Shown piece by piece: positions 1 through 10,790 of a DNA stretch of 64,000 bases. The DNA is from Pyrus communis. Lineage: Eukaryota; Streptophyta; Magnoliopsida; Rosales; Rosaceae. The notes under the pieces were generated by a model. It searched no databases. It was not told where the DNA came from and saw only the letters and a list, made by a program, of their open reading frames with translations. The stretch covers positions 25,704,428 to 25,768,427 of the forward strand of contig NC_084803.1 in NCBI RefSeq assembly GCF_963583255.1, read 5' to 3'. Position numbers and translations under genes: made by a program. How positions within the stretch are numbered: the first letter of the stretch is position 1; every line of letters starts with the position of its first letter.

Positions 1-1
1 T

Positions 2-3000
2 GAGGTGGACGTCAACCCAAATCAAAGATTAAGCTCAGTCGTGTTGAATGAGTTTAATTACTTGCCTTGGTCAAGAGCTGTGTCTTTGGCGCTAGGTGGA
101 AGGTCCAAGCTGGGGTTCATAAATGGAAGCTTCAAAATACCTGATGCTTCCTCACCAAACTATGAATCCTGGCTTAGCAAGGATCAGCTGGTTATGTCAT
201 GGCTTTTGAATTCCATGGATCGTAAATTAGCTGAAATATTCAGCTATTCAGAATCCTCGTACCAGCTATGGGAAGCGGTTAAGGAAATGTATGGCAGCCA
301 AAACAATGCTGCACGGGTCTTCCAATTAAAGAAGGACATCTCCGATCTGCAGCAAGATGGCAAACTGTTTGTGCAACTCCTAGGAAGCATGAAAAGCATG
401 TGGAATGAGTTGGAAATCTATCGCCCTCACACAACCGACGCAGCACTGCTACGAAAGAGAGCAGAAGAAGACAAGATATTTCAACTCTTGTCTAGTCTTG
501 ATTCAACGTATGAAGATCTTCGATGTCACATACTCATGAACACTGAGCTTCCTTCTTTCACCAGTGTGTGTGCAACGATTCAACGGGAAGAAGTAAGAAG
601 GAAAGTCATGAACATAGGTACAACGACCAGTGTACCTGAGGCTAGGGCATATATAACCAACGAAAAGAGGTACAAAGGAAAACATCCGAACTTGAAGTGT
701 CAACACTGCAATAATATAGGTCACGTCAAAGACACATGCTGGATCTTACACCCAGAGTTAAAGCCTGAGTTCATGAAGGACAACAAGGGTGTGCAAAGGA
801 TGAACCGTGCTCCACATCGAGCGAATCATGTGTCTACCTCCACCTCCAATGGGCCAGATCCACTCAAGAACTTCACAGCGAATCCTGCTGAACTAATGAA
901 CGAGTTTATGTCGTATCTTCAAATCAAGAAAGGAGTTGCTGGAAGTGATCGTGCTGATAGCATAGAAGAAGGGAACTCGACGGCATTGCTCGGCAAGTTT
1001 GCAGGGTTCTTGGCAGACACGAGATCCATACCCCAAGAGGACATGCAAGGTATCATGAAAGCCTTTAAAACTGCTCTTAAAATAAATATGTTGCATGATT
1101 TTTGGGTTGTAGATTCGGGTGCCACAGATCATATGACCAACCATGTGTCTATGTCTAAGTCTCAAAAATTTGAAAAATTTGCAAACCCTTCTCAAGTTTC
1201 AATTGCAAATGGTGAGAATGTAAAGGTCTTAGGGAAGGAAAAAATAAAATTAATGTCAGACAAAATTGAATCAATGGCTTTATATGTTCCTTCCTTCCCA
1301 TTTCAACTTCTATCTGTGGGAAAGATCACAAATACCTTGAATTGCTTAGCCATTTTTTCTCCTCACAATGTTATCTTTCAGGATTGTGCCACCAAGAAGA
1401 CGATTGGTGAAGGGTTTTATTTAGATGGTCTCTATTACATATCAAAGAGCAATCCAAGAGGGTTTCAAGCCAAGCTCAACCACATTCAAGATAATCAATT
1501 GTGGCATCAACATTTAGCTCATCCTTCTTCACCCATTTTGTCAACTCTATTTCCAAACTTAGGAAATGATGATATTTCATGTGAAACATGTCACTTGTCT
1601 AAATCCACTTGACTACCTTTTAAATCTTCCTTGTCTAGAACTAGTAAGTGTTTTGAACTAGTTCATTCAGATGTATGGGGACCAACTAGTGAATCATTTG
1701 ATGGCTATAAGTATTTTGTGATTTTTGTGGATGACTTTTCTCGAGTCACATGGTTATATCTCTTAAAGTCTAAGAATGAAGTTATGAAAGTTTTTAAGGA
1801 CTTTCATAACCTTGTTAAAAACCATTTCTCCTCCCAAATTCAAACCTTAAGGTCTGACAATGGCACCGAATATATGTCCCATATCATGAAACAATATTTG
1901 AGCACTCATGGCATCATGCATCAAACAAGTTGTGTTGGAACACCTCAACAAAATGGTGTATCCGAACGCAAAAACCGTGACCTACTTGAAAAAACAAGAG
2001 CACTAATGCTACAAATGAATGTACCAAAGAGATTTTGGTCTCAAGGTGTTATGGCAGCTGCATATATCATCAATAGATTACCCACCCGAGTCTTGGAATT
2101 CAAGTCTCCACTCAAGGTTATGAAAGGAAGGAAAATTGACCTCTCACATCTTAGAGTGTTTAGCTGCATCTGTTTTGTGCATATTCAATCTCTTCACAGA
2201 GATAAATTAGATCCTAGAGCTGCCAAATGTATTTTTCTTGGTTATTCCTCTACACAAAAGGGATAAAAGTGTTATAATCCCCAATTAAGGAGATTGATTG
2301 TGTCCAAAGATGTGCGATTTCATGAAACTAACCCTTTTTTTAGCAAGTCAAGTGAACTCACAGCCCAAGGGGATGGCATCTTGGATGTGTTCCCACTACC
2401 AAGAATTGAACTGGATGAACCACATCAACACGAGCTCAGTTATGTCAACGTTGATGCTTCTCCCAATGAAGATAGCAATGAAGGGTCTCATTCTGAGGAT
2501 ACACTGCATGACAATTGTGACAATGAAGATGATGCAAATGAGTGTGAAACAACGCTTCCAGCTCCTCGACGCAATCCAATGCGAGTTAGAAAAACTCCCA
2601 CAAAACTTCAGGATTTTGTTATGTACAAACCCACACATCCCATCTTCAATTGTGTGTCATACAAGAGAGTGACACTGAATCATGCTGCATTCCTAAGCAC
2701 TATATCCAGTTACCAGGAGCCTCAGAATTTCCACGAGGCCAACAGCCAAGAGGTGTGGAAAGAGGCAATGCAAGAAGAACTTAAAGCTCTAGATTAACAC
2801 AATACCTGGAGCATCACCAAACTTCCAACAGGCAAGAAAGCAGTAGGTTGCAAATGGATTTATAAACTCAAATTCAAGTCAGATGGTTCAATTGAGAGAC
2901 ATAAAGCAAGACTGGTGGCTCGGGGATTCACTCAAACATTTGAGGTGGATTACAAAGAAACGTTTGCACCTGTGGCCAAAATGAACACAGTAAGAGTGTT

Positions 3001-4252
3001 ATTGTCTGTAGCTGTAAACAAAGGACGGTCCATGTACCAAATGGACGTAAAGAACGCATTCTTGCACGGTGATCTCAAAGAAGAAGTCTATATGAAATTG
3101 CCACCAGGGCATCCACAAAGCAATGAACCGAATGTGGTGTGCAGATTGCACAAAGCCATTTATGGCCTAAAGCAGTCCCCACGAGCTTGGTATGCCAAAC
3201 TGAGCTCAGTTCTCACTAGTGTTGGTTTCAAAAGCAGCAACGCCGATTCCTCATTATTTGTTCGCACAGGAGCTGTGGGCACATTAGTTGTGCTTATTTA
3301 TGTTGATGATCTGATAATTACGGGTGATAATACTGACGAGATCTCCACTCTCAAACAGTCTCTCAGACAAAGATTTGCAATTCAAGACCTTGGGATATTG
3401 AAGTACTTTCGTGGTATAGAAGTGGCAACCTCACACAAGGGACTGTTTCTTAACCAAAGAAAGTATGTCTTGGATTTGCTCAATGATGCCAACATGAGCG
3501 ATGCTAAACCAGCCACCACTCCTCTTGACAGTAAGCAAAAACCTAGCTTGAAGGGCACGCCACTCATGGATATCACCCATTATCAGCGATTGGTTGGAAA
3601 ATTGATTTACCTCACAATCACTAGACCCGACATCACCTATTCTGTAAGTCTTGTGAGCCAATTCATGCACTCCCCGACTATTGAACATTTGACTCTGGTT
3701 AAACGAATCTTACGCTACTTAAAAGGTTCAGTGGGTCGTGGTATCATCATGCGGAAGAATGACAACACTCAAGTCGTAGGGTATTGTGATGCTGATTGGG
3801 CAGGCAACGCAATCGATCGTAAGTCCACCTCAGGCTACTGTACATTTGTCGGTGGAAACTTGGTCACCTAGAAAAGTAAAAAGCAAACTGTTATCGCCAG
3901 ATCCAGTGCCGAAGCTGAGTACCGTGCAATGGCTTCCACTGCGTGTGAGTTGATATGGTTCAAGGGTCTTCTGTGTGATTTAGGGTTTCCTGCAACTCTT
4001 CCTATGTCCTTATTCTGTGACAATCAGGCAGCAATGCATATAACATCTAATCCCGTGTTTCACGAGAGAACGAAACACATTGAGGTTGATTGTCATTTCG
4101 TTCGGGCACAGGTGCAGTCGCAGGTAATTCAGACACGGTATACACGAAGCTTCGACCAATTGGCCGACATTTTCACCAAGCCCTTGGCTTCTCATCGGTT
4201 TCAATGGCTTCTGTCCAAGCTTGGATCCATAAACCTTCTGGATCCAGCTTGA
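2..4252 (+). pseudogene. Copia-1 gag-pol polyprotein, one frame with four stop codons
   Basis: One frame covers the whole polyprotein, interrupted only by stops at 1610-1612 (TGA), 2264-2266 (TAA), 2795-2797 (TAA) and 3869-3871 (TAG); I see no frameshift. In order: a copia gag domain (about 40-690); a CX2CX4HX4C zinc knuckle (CQHCNNIGHVKDTC, about 695-740); aspartic protease with DSGATDHM (about 1110); GAG-pre-integrase near 1500-1610; integrase core 1650-2160 with the three acidic residues in HSDVWGP, RSDNGTEY and NGVSERKN; reverse transcriptase 2810-3560 with IYVDDLI at 3296; RNase H 3780-4210 with GYCDADWAG and [10 protein letters not shown]. The N-terminus is cut by the window edge. Catalytic residues are all present, so the loss looks recent and comes from nonsense changes alone. 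Confidence 0.92.
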
Positions 4253-4259
4253 GGGGGAG
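4249..4259 (+). other. Polypurine tract of Copia-1
   Basis: TTGAGGGGGAG sits directly before the 3' LTR and contains the pol stop codon TGA. The same tract occurs in Copia-2. It would prime plus-strand DNA synthesis. Confidence 0.85.
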
Positions 4260-4606
4260 TATTGGAAGGCACTTTCGGCATTTTCTTCCTTAATTCAAGG
4301 GATTAATCATGGAAGGCACTTTCGGCAATTTCTTCCTTAATTCAAGGGATTAATCATCTCCCTTAATTCAAGGGGATGTTATTTTATTATTCCCTAAGCC
4401 AAACAACTTCCATAATTCAAGAGTGCTTTCGGCACTTTCTTCCTTAATTCAAGGGATTAATCATCTCCCTTAATTCAAAAAGATGTTATTTTATTTTTCC
4501 CTAAACCAGCTGTTGTGGTGTAAAGCAAGAGGTTAATCCTCTTATATATTGCTGTACAATTGTAAAAGAACATACAAGGGAAATATAATTCAATCCTTGA
4601 AAATCA
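4260..4606 (+). repeat. 3' LTR of Copia-1 with internal duplications
   Basis: The LTR begins TATTGGAAGG right after the polypurine tract, so it starts with TA rather than TG. The right border is an estimate, placed at a CA near 4605. Inside, a 47-bp unit starting GGAAGGCACTTTCGGC is repeated head to tail at 4264 and 4311, and the block carrying 'cggca..tcttccttaattcaa' plus an A/T-rich tail recurs about 108 bp further on (4357-4463 against 4464 onward). CTTATATATT near 4550 is a candidate TATA region. Confidence 0.7.
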
Positions 4607-5045
4607 ATAGTGATACTAGAAGCTGACTTGGCCAACCCGATTTCATGTCCTTAAAATTGGTTTAAGGAGAAACTAGTTTACTTACAAGTTTATAAGGAGG
4701 TTTCTTCAATCCATAGTAAGCACAAACTAACCCCAACTTTTGGCCTTGAACGGCTACAATGATTCCAGTCTCTTATACTGTAACGACAACTATTAGCATA
4801 CATAGAGAGAAATTTTTAAACCCTGAAATTCAGCCTATTTCCTAATAATTTATCCCAAATAAAAACCATGATTCAATCCCCATTTCAAAATTAAAACCCT
4901 AATTCCCATTCACAATTTTTTAAACCCTGAAATCCATCCCATGCCCTAGATTTTATCCCAAATTAAAACACTAAATTCTAAAATTCATCTCAATTCACAA
5001 TCAAAATCCTTAATTTCACAATTCCACAATTTGTAATTAGACTTA
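4607..5045 (-). other. Non-coding stretch, intron-like on the minus strand
   Basis: No coding frame is seen. It is A/T-rich with repeated 'aaaccctgaaat' and 'aaaaccctaattcc' phrases. Read on the minus strand it follows a good splice donor, GTAAGTCTAATTAC, at about 5043, so it may be the first intron of a former leftward CACTA transcript. Confidence 0.35.
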
Positions 5046-5248
5046 CTTTCAAGGAGAGAGACAAGCACAACGAAGGGAGTGGTGGCTGCCCGTCGTTTAG
5101 AAGGAGAGGGAGAGGGACAACCAACAGTGGGGTTCGAGATTAGGGTGATTTAGGGTTCGAGTGTGATGAGCAAAGAGGAGGAAGCCTATGGGAGAGAGAG
5201 GGCGTGATGAGCGAAGAGGAGGAAGGCTACGGAAGAGAGAGACCGAGT

Positions 5249-5283
<35 letters not shown>

Positions 5284-5340
5284 GAGGTCTTGGAAGAGGA
5301 GGAGGGCGTGATGAGCGAAGGGGTCTGGGAAGATTTTGTC
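5046..5340 (-). promoter_or_regulatory. CT-rich leader (minus strand) with (GA)n microsatellite
   Basis: On the plus strand this is purine-rich, with an uninterrupted GA tract at about 5249-5282 and two copies of 'gggcgtgatgagcgaaga'. On the minus strand it is a CT-rich leader that starts beside the palindromic cluster at 5341-5475 and ends at a GT splice donor near 5043. The same module recurs at 10.7 kb (minus) and at 9.9, 14.7 and 18.5 kb (plus). Confidence 0.45.
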
Positions 5341-5475
5341 CAAAATTTTCAATACTGGCGCTTATTTTTTAGTATTGCGCCAAAATTATCAAAACTGGTG
5401 CGACCTAGGTATACAATTCAAAATCGCGCAGAGTGTTTTTGCGCGACGACCACATAAAGGCGTTGCGCAAGGTAT
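5341..5475. repeat. Cluster of CACTA-type palindromic units
   Basis: A hairpin (CAATACTGGCGC against AGTATTGCGCC) is followed by GGTGCGACCTAGGTATAC and by GCGCGACGACCACATAAAGG with GCGTTGCGCAA. These are degenerate forms of the inverted units seen at the other clusters in the window. Confidence 0.55.
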
Positions 5476-5699
5476 TTTTCTTTTAAAAAATTATTATAAA
5501 AATTACTGAAAATGTGACTTTACTCATTTCTAATTCAATTTTATTACATAAAACCCACAATAATATATTTTTCTAACAAAAATCTGACTAATAAATTGGT
5601 AGCTCCTTAATAAATATACATATCATTCAATTTCTTAAGTATTATACGTAAAAATAAATAAATTTAAATCTACTTAATAAATATATATACCATTGAACT
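5476..5699. other. A/T-rich spacer before the tandem array
   Basis: Nothing coding is seen. 'aattctacttaataaata'-like A/T phrases repeat near 5595 and 5670, which may be a decayed edge of the tandem array. Confidence 0.4.
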
Positions 5700-8600
5700 T
5701 GATGTGATACACATTGTACGAAACTAATTTCAACGATCCAACCATCAAACTTGTTTGTATACGCTTCGAGATCGCATACGCAGAAAATGGAAAAAAAAAA
5801 GTTCAAAGATCAAGTAACGGGACAAAACTTTTTGACGGTTATAAACGAAAAAATCACGATTTAACGGTTATTTTATCGCCGATTTTGATGATTTTTTACA
5901 ATTACACACCTGGATCCTACATGAGTACAAGGAACTGATTCGATCGTCAATTTAAAATATTTACACAAGTGGATACCAAAAAATCTTATGTTATACTTGA
6001 TGAAAGTATAAATAAAATCTATGTGTTAGGAAATCTATCGTTTTAATGGGATACGCATTGTACGAAACTAGTTTCAACAATCCAACCATCAAACTTGTTT
6101 GTATATGCATCAAGATCGCATACGCCACAAATGGCAAAAAACAGACCACCAAAGATCAAGTAATGAGACAAAACTTTTCGACGGTTATAAACCAAAAAAT
6201 CACAATTTAACAGTTATTTTAACTCTGATTTTGATGATTTTTTTACAGCTACACTCATGGATCCTACATGAATACAAGGAAATTATTTGATTGTCAATTT
6301 AAAATATTTACATAAGTGGATACCACAAAATCCTATGTTATACTTGATGAAAGTATAAATAAAATATAAGTGTTAGGGAATCTATCATTTTAATGGGATA
6401 CGCATTCTACGAAACTAGTTTTAATGATCCAACCGTCAATCTTGTTTGTATAGGCATGGAGATCGCATACGCTAAAAATGGCAAAAAAAAAAACCTTTAG
6501 AGATCAAGTAACGGGACAAAACTTTTCGACGGTTATATACGAAAAAATCATGATTTAATAGTTATTTTAACTCCGATTTTGATGATTTTTACAGCTACAC
6601 TCCTGGATCCTATATAAATACAAGCAACTTATTTGATCATCAATTTAAAATATTTACACAAGTGGATACCACAAAATCTTATGTTATACTTGATGAAAGT
6701 ATAAATAAAATCTAAGTGTTAGGGAATCTATCGTTTTAATAGGACATGCCTTCTACGAAACTAGTTTCAACGATCCAACCGTCAAATTTGTTTGTATATG
6801 CTTCAAGATTGCATGTGCCAAAAATGGCAAAAAACAAGCCTTCAGAGATCAAGTAACAGGACAAAACTTTTCGACGGTTATAAACGAAAAAATCACGAGT
6901 TAACGGTTATTTTAACTCCAATTTTGATGATTTTTAAAAGCTACACTCCTGGATCCTATATGAATACAAGGAACTAATTCGATCGTTAATTTAAAACATT
7001 TACACTGGTGGATACCACAAAATCTTATATTATACTTGATGAAAGTATAAATAAAATCCAAGTGTTAGGGAATCTATCATTTTAATAGGATACGCATTCT
7101 ACGAAACTAGTTTCAATGATCTAACCGTCAATCTTGTTTGTATAGGCTTCAAGATTGCATACACTAAAAATGGCAAAAAGAAAAACCTTCAAAGATCAAG
7201 TAACAGAACAAAACTTTTTGACGGTTATAAACGAAAAAATCACGATTTAATAGTTAGTTTAACTCCGATTTTGATGATTTTTTACAGCTACACTCCTGGA
7301 TCCTTATGAATACAAGGAACTGGTTCGATCGTCAATTTAAAATATTTACATAAGTGGATACTACAAAATCTTATGTTATACTTAATGAAAGTATAAATAA
7401 AATCCAAGTGTTAGGGAATCTATCACATTAATGAGATACGCATTGTACGAAACTAGTTTCAACAATCCAACGTTCAAACTTGTTTGTATATGCGTCGAGA
7501 TCACACACGCCAAAAATGGCAGAAAACAAACCTTGAGAGATCAAGTAACGGGGCAAAACTTTTCGACGATTATAAACGAAAAAATCACGATTTAACAATT
7601 ATTTTATCTCCGATTTTGATGATTTTTTACAGCTACCCTCTTGGATCCTATATGAATACAAGGAACTAATTCGATCGTCAATTTAAAACATCTTACACAA
7701 GTGGATACCACAAAATCTTATGTTGTACTAGATGACAGTATAAATAAAATTTAAGTGTTAGGAAATCTATCATTTTAATGGGATATGCATTCTACGAAAC
7801 TAGTTTTAATGATCCAACATCAAACTTATTTGTATATGCCTCGAGATCGCATACGCCAAAAGTGGCAAAAAACAAACCTTCAGAGATCAAGTAACGGGAC
7901 AAAACTTTTCGATGGTTATAAGCGAAAAAATCACGATTTAACAGTTATTTTAACTCCGATTTTGATATTTTTTTACAGCTACTGTCCTGGATCCTATATG
8001 AATACAAGGAACTTATTCGATCGTCAATTTAAAATATTTACACAAGTGGATACCACAAATCTTACGTTATACTTCATGAAAGTATAAATAAAATATAAGT
8101 GTTAGAGAATCTATCATTTTAATAGGATACACATTCTACAAAACTAGTTTCAACGATCCAGCCGTGAAACTTGTTTGTATATGCTTCAAGATCGCATACG
8201 CCAAAAATGGTAAAAAACAAACATTCAAAGATCAAGTAACGGGACAATACTTTTCGATGATTATAAACGAAAAAATCACGATTTAACGGTTATTTTAACG
8301 TTGCTTTTTTGCAGTTACACTCCTGGATCCTATATGAATACAAGGAACTTATTCGATTATCAATTTAAAATATTTACACAAGTGGATACCACCAAATCTT
8401 ATGTTATACTTGATGAAAGTGTAAATAAAATCTAAGTGTTAGGGAATCTATCGCTTTAATGAGATACACATAGTACGAAACTAGTTTCAACGATCAAACC
8501 GTCAAACTTGTTTGTATATGCGTCGAGATCGTATACGCCAAAAATGGCAGAAAAAAAACCTTCAGAGATCAAGTAACGAGACAAAACTTTTCGACGGTTA

Positions 8601-9752
8601 TAAACTAAAAAATCACGATTTAACGGTTATTTTAACTCCGATTTTGCTGATTTTTTACAACTACACTCCTGGATCCTATATGAATACAAGGAACTGATTC
8701 GATTGTCAATTAAAAATATTTACACAAGTGGATACCACAAAATCTTATGTTATACTTGATGAAAGTATAAATAAAATCTAAGTGTTAGAGAATCTATCGC
8801 TTTAATGAGATACGCATTGTACGAAACTAGTTTCAACAATCCAACTGTCAAACTTGTTTGTATATGCGTGGAGATTGCGTACGCCAAAAATGACAGAAAA
8901 CAAACCTTCAGAGATCAAGTAACGAGACAAAACTTTTTGACGATTATAAACGAAAAAATCACGAGTTAATGGTTATTTTAACTCCAATTTTGATGATTTT
9001 TAAAAACTACACTTCTGAATCCTATATGAATACAAGGAACTAATTCGATCGTCAATTTAAAACATTTACACTAGTGGATACCACAGAATCTTATGTTATA
9101 CTTGATGAAAGTATAAATAAAATCTAAGTGTTAGGGAATCTATCATTTTAATGGGATACGCATTCTATGAAACTAGTTTCAATGATCTAACCGTCAATCT
9201 TGTTTGTATAGGCTTCGAGATCGCATACACTAAAAACGAAAAAAACTTTTGGATGGTTATAAACGAAAAAAATCACGATTTAATAGTTATTTTTAACGTT
9301 GATTTCGATGATTTTTTACAGCTACACTCTTGGATCCTATATGAATACAAGGAACTTATTCGATCGTCAATTTAAAATATTTACACAAGTGGATACCACA
9401 AAATCTTATGTTATACTTGATGAAAGTATAAATAAAATCCAAGTGTTTTGGAATCTATCGTTTTAATAAGACACACCTTCTATGAAACTAGTTTTAACAA
9501 TCCAACCATCAAACTTGTTTGTATATGCTTCAAGATCTCATACGCCAAAAATAGTAAAAAAGAAACGTTCAGAGATTAAGTAACGAGACAAAACTTTTCG
9601 ACGGTTATAAACGAAAAAATCAAGAGTTAACGGTTATTTTAACTCCGATTTTGATGATTTTTTACAACTACACTCTTGGATCCTCTATGAATACAAGGAA
9701 CTAATTGGATCGTCAATTTAAAACATTTACATAAGTGGATACGACAAAATAA
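5700..9752. repeat. Tandem (satellite-like) array, 12 units of about 346 bp
   Basis: The anchor word TACGAAACTAGTTTCAA (or a close variant) recurs with its CGAAACT at 5719, 6063, 6410, 6756, 7102, 7448, 7794, 8139, 8476, 8822, 9168 and 9483. The spacings are 344, 347, 346, 346, 346, 346, 345, 337, 346, 346 and 315. Units carry the same landmarks in order: anchor, GATCAAGTAACGGGACAAAA, TTTCGACGGTTATAAACG, CTGGATCCTATATGAATAC, GTGGATACCACAAAATC, GAAAGTATAAATAAAATC. Variants repeat in blocks: units 4-5 resemble units 10-11, units 5 and 11 share a TATAGGCTTC form, and units 4 and 12 share an ACC/GCCTTC form. The last unit is truncated. Motif clusters of a CACTA family lie on both sides. Confidence 0.95.
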
Positions 9753-9804
9753 AAAGGCAATGCAAGAATCCCAAAAGAAAAGCAAAAGAATAAAAAAAAA
9801 AAAA

Positions 9805-9917
9805 AAAAAAACTTTGTGCGACATAGGTATTCATTGCACAAAGCTGTTTTGCGCAACGCATATGTACCTACATCACGCAAAGCTATTTTGTGTGACGCAT
9901 GTGTACCTACGTCACAC

Positions 9918-9932
<15 letters not shown>
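9805..9932. repeat. Cluster of CACTA-type palindromic units
   Basis: Three successive inverted units are visible: CTTTGTGCGACATAGG with ATTGCACAAAG; TTTTGCGCAACGCATATG with CATCACGCAAAG; TTTTGTGTGACGCATGTG with CGTCACACAAAGG. All carry a GTACCTAC-like centre. A run of about 26 T follows, then a CT-rich leader on the plus strand. Confidence 0.75.
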
Positions 9933-9949
<17 letters not shown>

Positions 9950-10144
9950 GCCTTTTGCGCTCCCTCTCCCTCCCTCTCTCTCCCCTGTGTTGTTGTTGGT
10001 TGTGTCGTACGACGTCATCTCCTCCCGTTAAAGTTAAATTGTCTCCCTCATCTCCATTATCATCACTATCCCGATACTTCGTTCCGATCTCCCCATTTCC
10101 ACGGCCCACAATCGCAATCCCTAAATAGATTTGTCTGATTGGCC
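9950..10144 (+). promoter_or_regulatory. CT-rich leader upstream of the CSLA fragment
   Basis: A pyrimidine-rich stretch (CTCCCTCTCCCTCCCTCTC and similar) runs from the motif cluster towards the captured gene piece in its sense direction. By analogy with the modules of CACTA-2 this could be a transcribed 5' leader. No TATA box is obvious. Confidence 0.35.
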
Positions 10145-10517
10145 ATGTCTCTCATGCTCTTCTTTGAGAGGGTTTATATAGGAGTGGTCATCGTTCAGGT
10201 CAAAGCTCTTTTGGAAGAAGCCAGAAGAACGCTACAAATACGAGCCCATTCAGGACGACCTTGAAGTGGGAAGTTCCAATTTCCCTATTGTTCACATCCA
10301 AATCCCCATGTTCAATGAAAGAGAGGTACACACATACATACATATACATATACACATACATACATATACATATACATATACATATATATATATATGATTG
10401 TTTTTACCATTTTTATTTTCTGGATTTGTGAGAAAATCAAACAAAAAGCCTTAAAAGTATGGTGCTTTTTGTGTATGGGGTCAGGTCTACAAGGTCTCCA
10501 TCGGAGCTGTATGTTTG
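10145..10517 (+). pseudogene. Captured fragment of a cellulose synthase-like A (glucomannan 4-beta-mannosyltransferase) gene
   Basis: Two exon-like pieces keep CSLA sequence. The first (10145-10325) reads MSLMLFFERVYIGVVIVQVK, then after one extra base at 10205 continues LFWKKPEERYKYEPIQDDLE and further to IQIPMFNERE. It ends at a GT splice donor (10326). The second starts after an AG at 10484 with VYKVSIGAVC and then loses similarity. Plant CSLA proteins have exactly this order (KLFWKKPEKRY, then QIPMYNEREVYQLSIGAACG) shortly before the first catalytic aspartates; CSLA is a Golgi enzyme that polymerises mannan. The intron is kept, so the capture came from genomic DNA and not from an mRNA copy. 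The frameshift and missing catalytic region rule out enzyme function. Confidence 0.88.
10326..10396. repeat. (TACATA)n / (TA)n microsatellite in the captured intron
   Basis: Repeats of ACATACATATACATATAC run from the splice donor to a short (TA)n tract. It lies inside the intron of the captured CSLA piece. Confidence 0.9.
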
Positions 10518-10675
10518 ACAAAGATACAACATTAAGTTGCTTGAATGCAAAACTCAGAAGTCCAAATTCCAGAAAATAATTAAGGAAAAACATAAATACA
10601 CAAAAATAAAAAAAATCCAAACATAAATGTAATCAATAAATAGTTAATTAATTAATCAAATAAATACAATACCTG
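10518..10675. other. Non-coding junction after the CSLA fragment
   Basis: CSLA similarity stops and A/T-rich sequence follows. No feature is recognised. On the minus strand it would be the intron following the donor at about 10673. Confidence 0.4.
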
Positions 10676-10790
10676 AAGATGAAGATGGTGAGGGTTGAGA
10701 GAGATGGAGAGTCTGAAAAAGAGTGAAAGAGAGAGGTTGAGTGTGAAGAAAAAGGCCTTGTGTGGTTATTTTAGAAAAAAAAGTCGTTGA
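10676..10790 (-). promoter_or_regulatory. CT-rich leader (minus strand) with splice donor
   Basis: Read on the minus strand, a pyrimidine-rich stretch leads from the terminal motif cluster to CATCTTCATCTTCAG followed by GTATTG, a plausible exon end and splice donor. It points leftward, away from the CACTA end, as a promoter-proximal leader of the element would. Confidence 0.45.

Larger units (their letters stand above)
1..4606 (+). mobile_element. Ty1/copia LTR retrotransposon Copia-1, 5' end outside the window
   Basis: The domain order gag, protease, integrase, reverse transcriptase, RNase H is the Ty1/copia order. The window opens inside gag, so the 5' LTR and primer-binding site are not visible. 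The right side is complete: the reading frame ends in a TGA that overlaps a polypurine tract, followed by a 3' LTR of about 347 bp. Without the 5' LTR neither the target duplication nor the age can be read. It lies against the left edge of a CACTA-derived region and may have inserted into it. Confidence 0.93.

Noticed and set aside
4600..4625. GATACTAGAAGCTG as the left end of CACTA-1 matching the GAT after 11047
   Set aside because: It lacks the leading C, no subterminal units follow for 700 bp, and the rest does not match the terminal repeat.
5714..9375. Seven or more similar short open frames (about 61 residues, e.g. TKLFDGYKRKNHDLTVIL) at 346-bp spacing
   Set aside because: They are the same phase of one tandem unit whose length is not a multiple of three; several units carry stops in the same place and no start context or promoter is shared. 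A by-product of the array, not a gene family.
9907..9948. Long poly-T and poly-A tracts (also 9790, 37556, 38690, 39080) taken as assembly gaps or mRNA-derived tails
   Set aside because: No target duplications or reverse-transcribed gene copies adjoin them; the tract at 9923 is part of a transposon module. Lengths may be inaccurate.
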